Notes under the pieces: generated by a model
Seen by the model: only the letters and a program-made list of their open reading frames with translations
The model's database searches: none
Told to the model about the DNA's origin: nothing
Assembly (NCBI RefSeq): GCF_009756665.1
Contig: NZ_CP037953.1
Span: forward strand, 3,472,001-3,536,000
Direction: 5' to 3'
Source: Permianibacter aggregans
GTDB lineage: Bacteria > Pseudomonadota > Gammaproteobacteria > Enterobacterales > Permianibacteraceae
Length of the DNA: 64,000 bases
Shown here: positions 63,393 through 64,000 of the stretch, piece by piece
How positions within the stretch are numbered: position 1 is the stretch's first letter
How the letters are laid out: every line of letters starts with the position of its first letter
Made by a program: the position numbers and the translations under genes

Positions 63393-64000
63393 ATGCGGCT
63401 GCTGCATACGATGATTCGGGTCGGTAATCTCGAACGCTCAATCGAGTTTTACACGAAGGTGCTGGGCATGAAACTGCTGCGCCAGCACGACTACCCGGAA
63501 GGTAAGTTCACACCAGTGTACTGCGTCGCCCTCGGAGGCGCTTTCAGCGAGTCGCAGGCTGGTCAGCTGCTAGGCGCACTTGCGCAGCAATGGCCGTAGC
63601 CCTTGCAAGCAAGTGCAACACCGCAGATGGCCAGCCTGCGACTCGCCCGAAGGGAGCTCCCCCGAAAGCGCCATGACTGCGTTGCAGCGCTTGACAAGGG
63701 AATGACCATTGCCTGCGCACTGCGCCTTGTCCTGACACTTTCGGGGGGCTCTGAAAGTGCCTCCGAGGGCGACGCAGTACACTTGTCGGCTACGGTGATG
63801 AGCGCGAGCACAGCGTCATTGAGCTGACCTACAACTATGACGTTGGACACTATGAACTGGGTACGGCATTTGGGCACTTGGCCATTGCGGTCGACGATGT
63901 CTATGCCGCGACCGAAAAAATCCGGGCTGCCGGCGGCAAAATTGTCCGGGAGCCGGGGCCGATGAAGAACGGCACGACCGTGCTGGCCTTTGTCGAAGAC
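63393..64000 (+). pseudogene. gloA: Glyoxalase I, interrupted by a palindromic element; continues past the window
   Basis: The 5' part (63393 to about 63515; [20 protein letters not shown]...DYPEGKFT) and the 3' part (about 63782 to 64000; [36 protein letters not shown]) are both close to E. coli GloA. Between them lies an insert of about 269 bp with stop codons, and the two parts are in different frames, so as written the protein ends at 63599 with only 68 residues. The first metal ligand (His5) is separated from the other visible ligands (Glu in VIELTY, His in FGHLAI). The gene should lack lactoylglutathione lyase activity unless RNA is processed. Good ribosome binding site AGGAGG. Confidence 0.88.
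63515..63783. mobile_element. Palindromic 269-bp MITE-like element inside gloA
   Basis: Ends are perfect 25-base inverted repeats (63515-63539 and 63759-63783, starting AGTGTACTGCGTCGCCCTCG), and imperfect pairing continues for eight more bases (CTTTCAG, 63541-63547 with 63751-63757). Inside: 23-base arms with two mismatches (63548-63570 and 63623-63645, CGAGTCGCAGGCTGG perfect part), an inner GCACTTGC stem (63576-63583 with 63609-63616), GACAAGG/CCTTGTC (63693-63699 with 63725-63731) and CACTTTC/GAAAGTG (63736-63742 with 63753-63759). The whole element can fold as one long closing stem with several hairpins. No ORF or visible target duplication. Confidence 0.8.

Noticed and set aside
63515-63783. 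Interpretation of the gloA insert as an integron attC site or an IS element
   Set aside because: It is longer than attC sites, lacks their R-box/core sequence GTTRRRY at the expected place, and encodes no transposase. Kept as a MITE-like or structured element.

Overview
The window is chromosomal DNA of a flagellated, aerobic, probably free-living gammaproteobacterium. Evidence: class Ia nrdA/nrdB with paired NrdR-type boxes and a DnaA box, Fe-type sodB, monothiol grxD, a bfr/bfd pair, and a peroxiredoxin plus rnt-pyrC-motY-gloA block like that of Pseudomonas (gene order recalled, not searched). Genus cannot be fixed from the sequence. No rRNA, tRNA, CRISPR array, transposase or integrase was recognised.

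Layout. 1-6.0 kb: scattered small genes (DUF3817, DUF3297), a TPR-GGDEF diguanylate cyclase whose signal peptide lies in another frame, a uracil-DNA-glycosylase-fold protein and a two-gene membrane pair. 6.0-13.6 kb: an unusual accessory cluster with a TULIP/P47-like protein, a GHSRG alpha/beta hydrolase and a phospholipase-D enzyme fused to a second copy of the same TULIP-like domain. 14.1-18.4 kb, minus strand: an HtrA-like protein that has lost two of three catalytic residues, a small ORF, a TPR protein, a DUF4303-like protein and a lipoprotein. 18.7-21.9 kb: a HEPN-like protein coupled to a 916-residue double P-loop ATPase with a KGGVGR motif, which looks like an acquired defence module. 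21.9-27.4 kb: nrdB and nrdA separated by a PEP-CTERM-type secreted protein gene. 27.4-31.0 kb: REC-PAS-GGDEF-EAL, single-domain REC and HDOD signalling proteins.

31.1-36.1 kb: stress and iron genes (sodB, grxD, a three-gene coupled operon, bfr, bfd, peroxiredoxin). 36.2-59.7 kb is a large iron-acquisition island placed between the peroxiredoxin and rnt: a ShiF-like exporter divergent from genes in iucA-iucB-iucC-iucD order, then a small membrane protein, a PepSY protein and an IutA-like receptor; a convergent FhuE-like receptor; a porin, an FMN-binding protein, a PepSY protein and an FbpABC-type iron ABC transporter; and a DUF3649-PepSY-DUF3325 cassette. Fur-like boxes precede most of these units, and one porin promoter also carries a perfect FNR/Anr box. 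59.8-64.0 kb: M48 lipoprotein protease, rnt, pyrC, motY and gloA.

The gloA gene is split by a compact element of about 269 bp made of nested inverted repeats. It has no ORF, and both halves of the gene are otherwise well preserved. The most promising undescribed items are the TULIP/lipase/PLD cluster, the HEPN-KGGVGR ATPase pair and this palindromic element.
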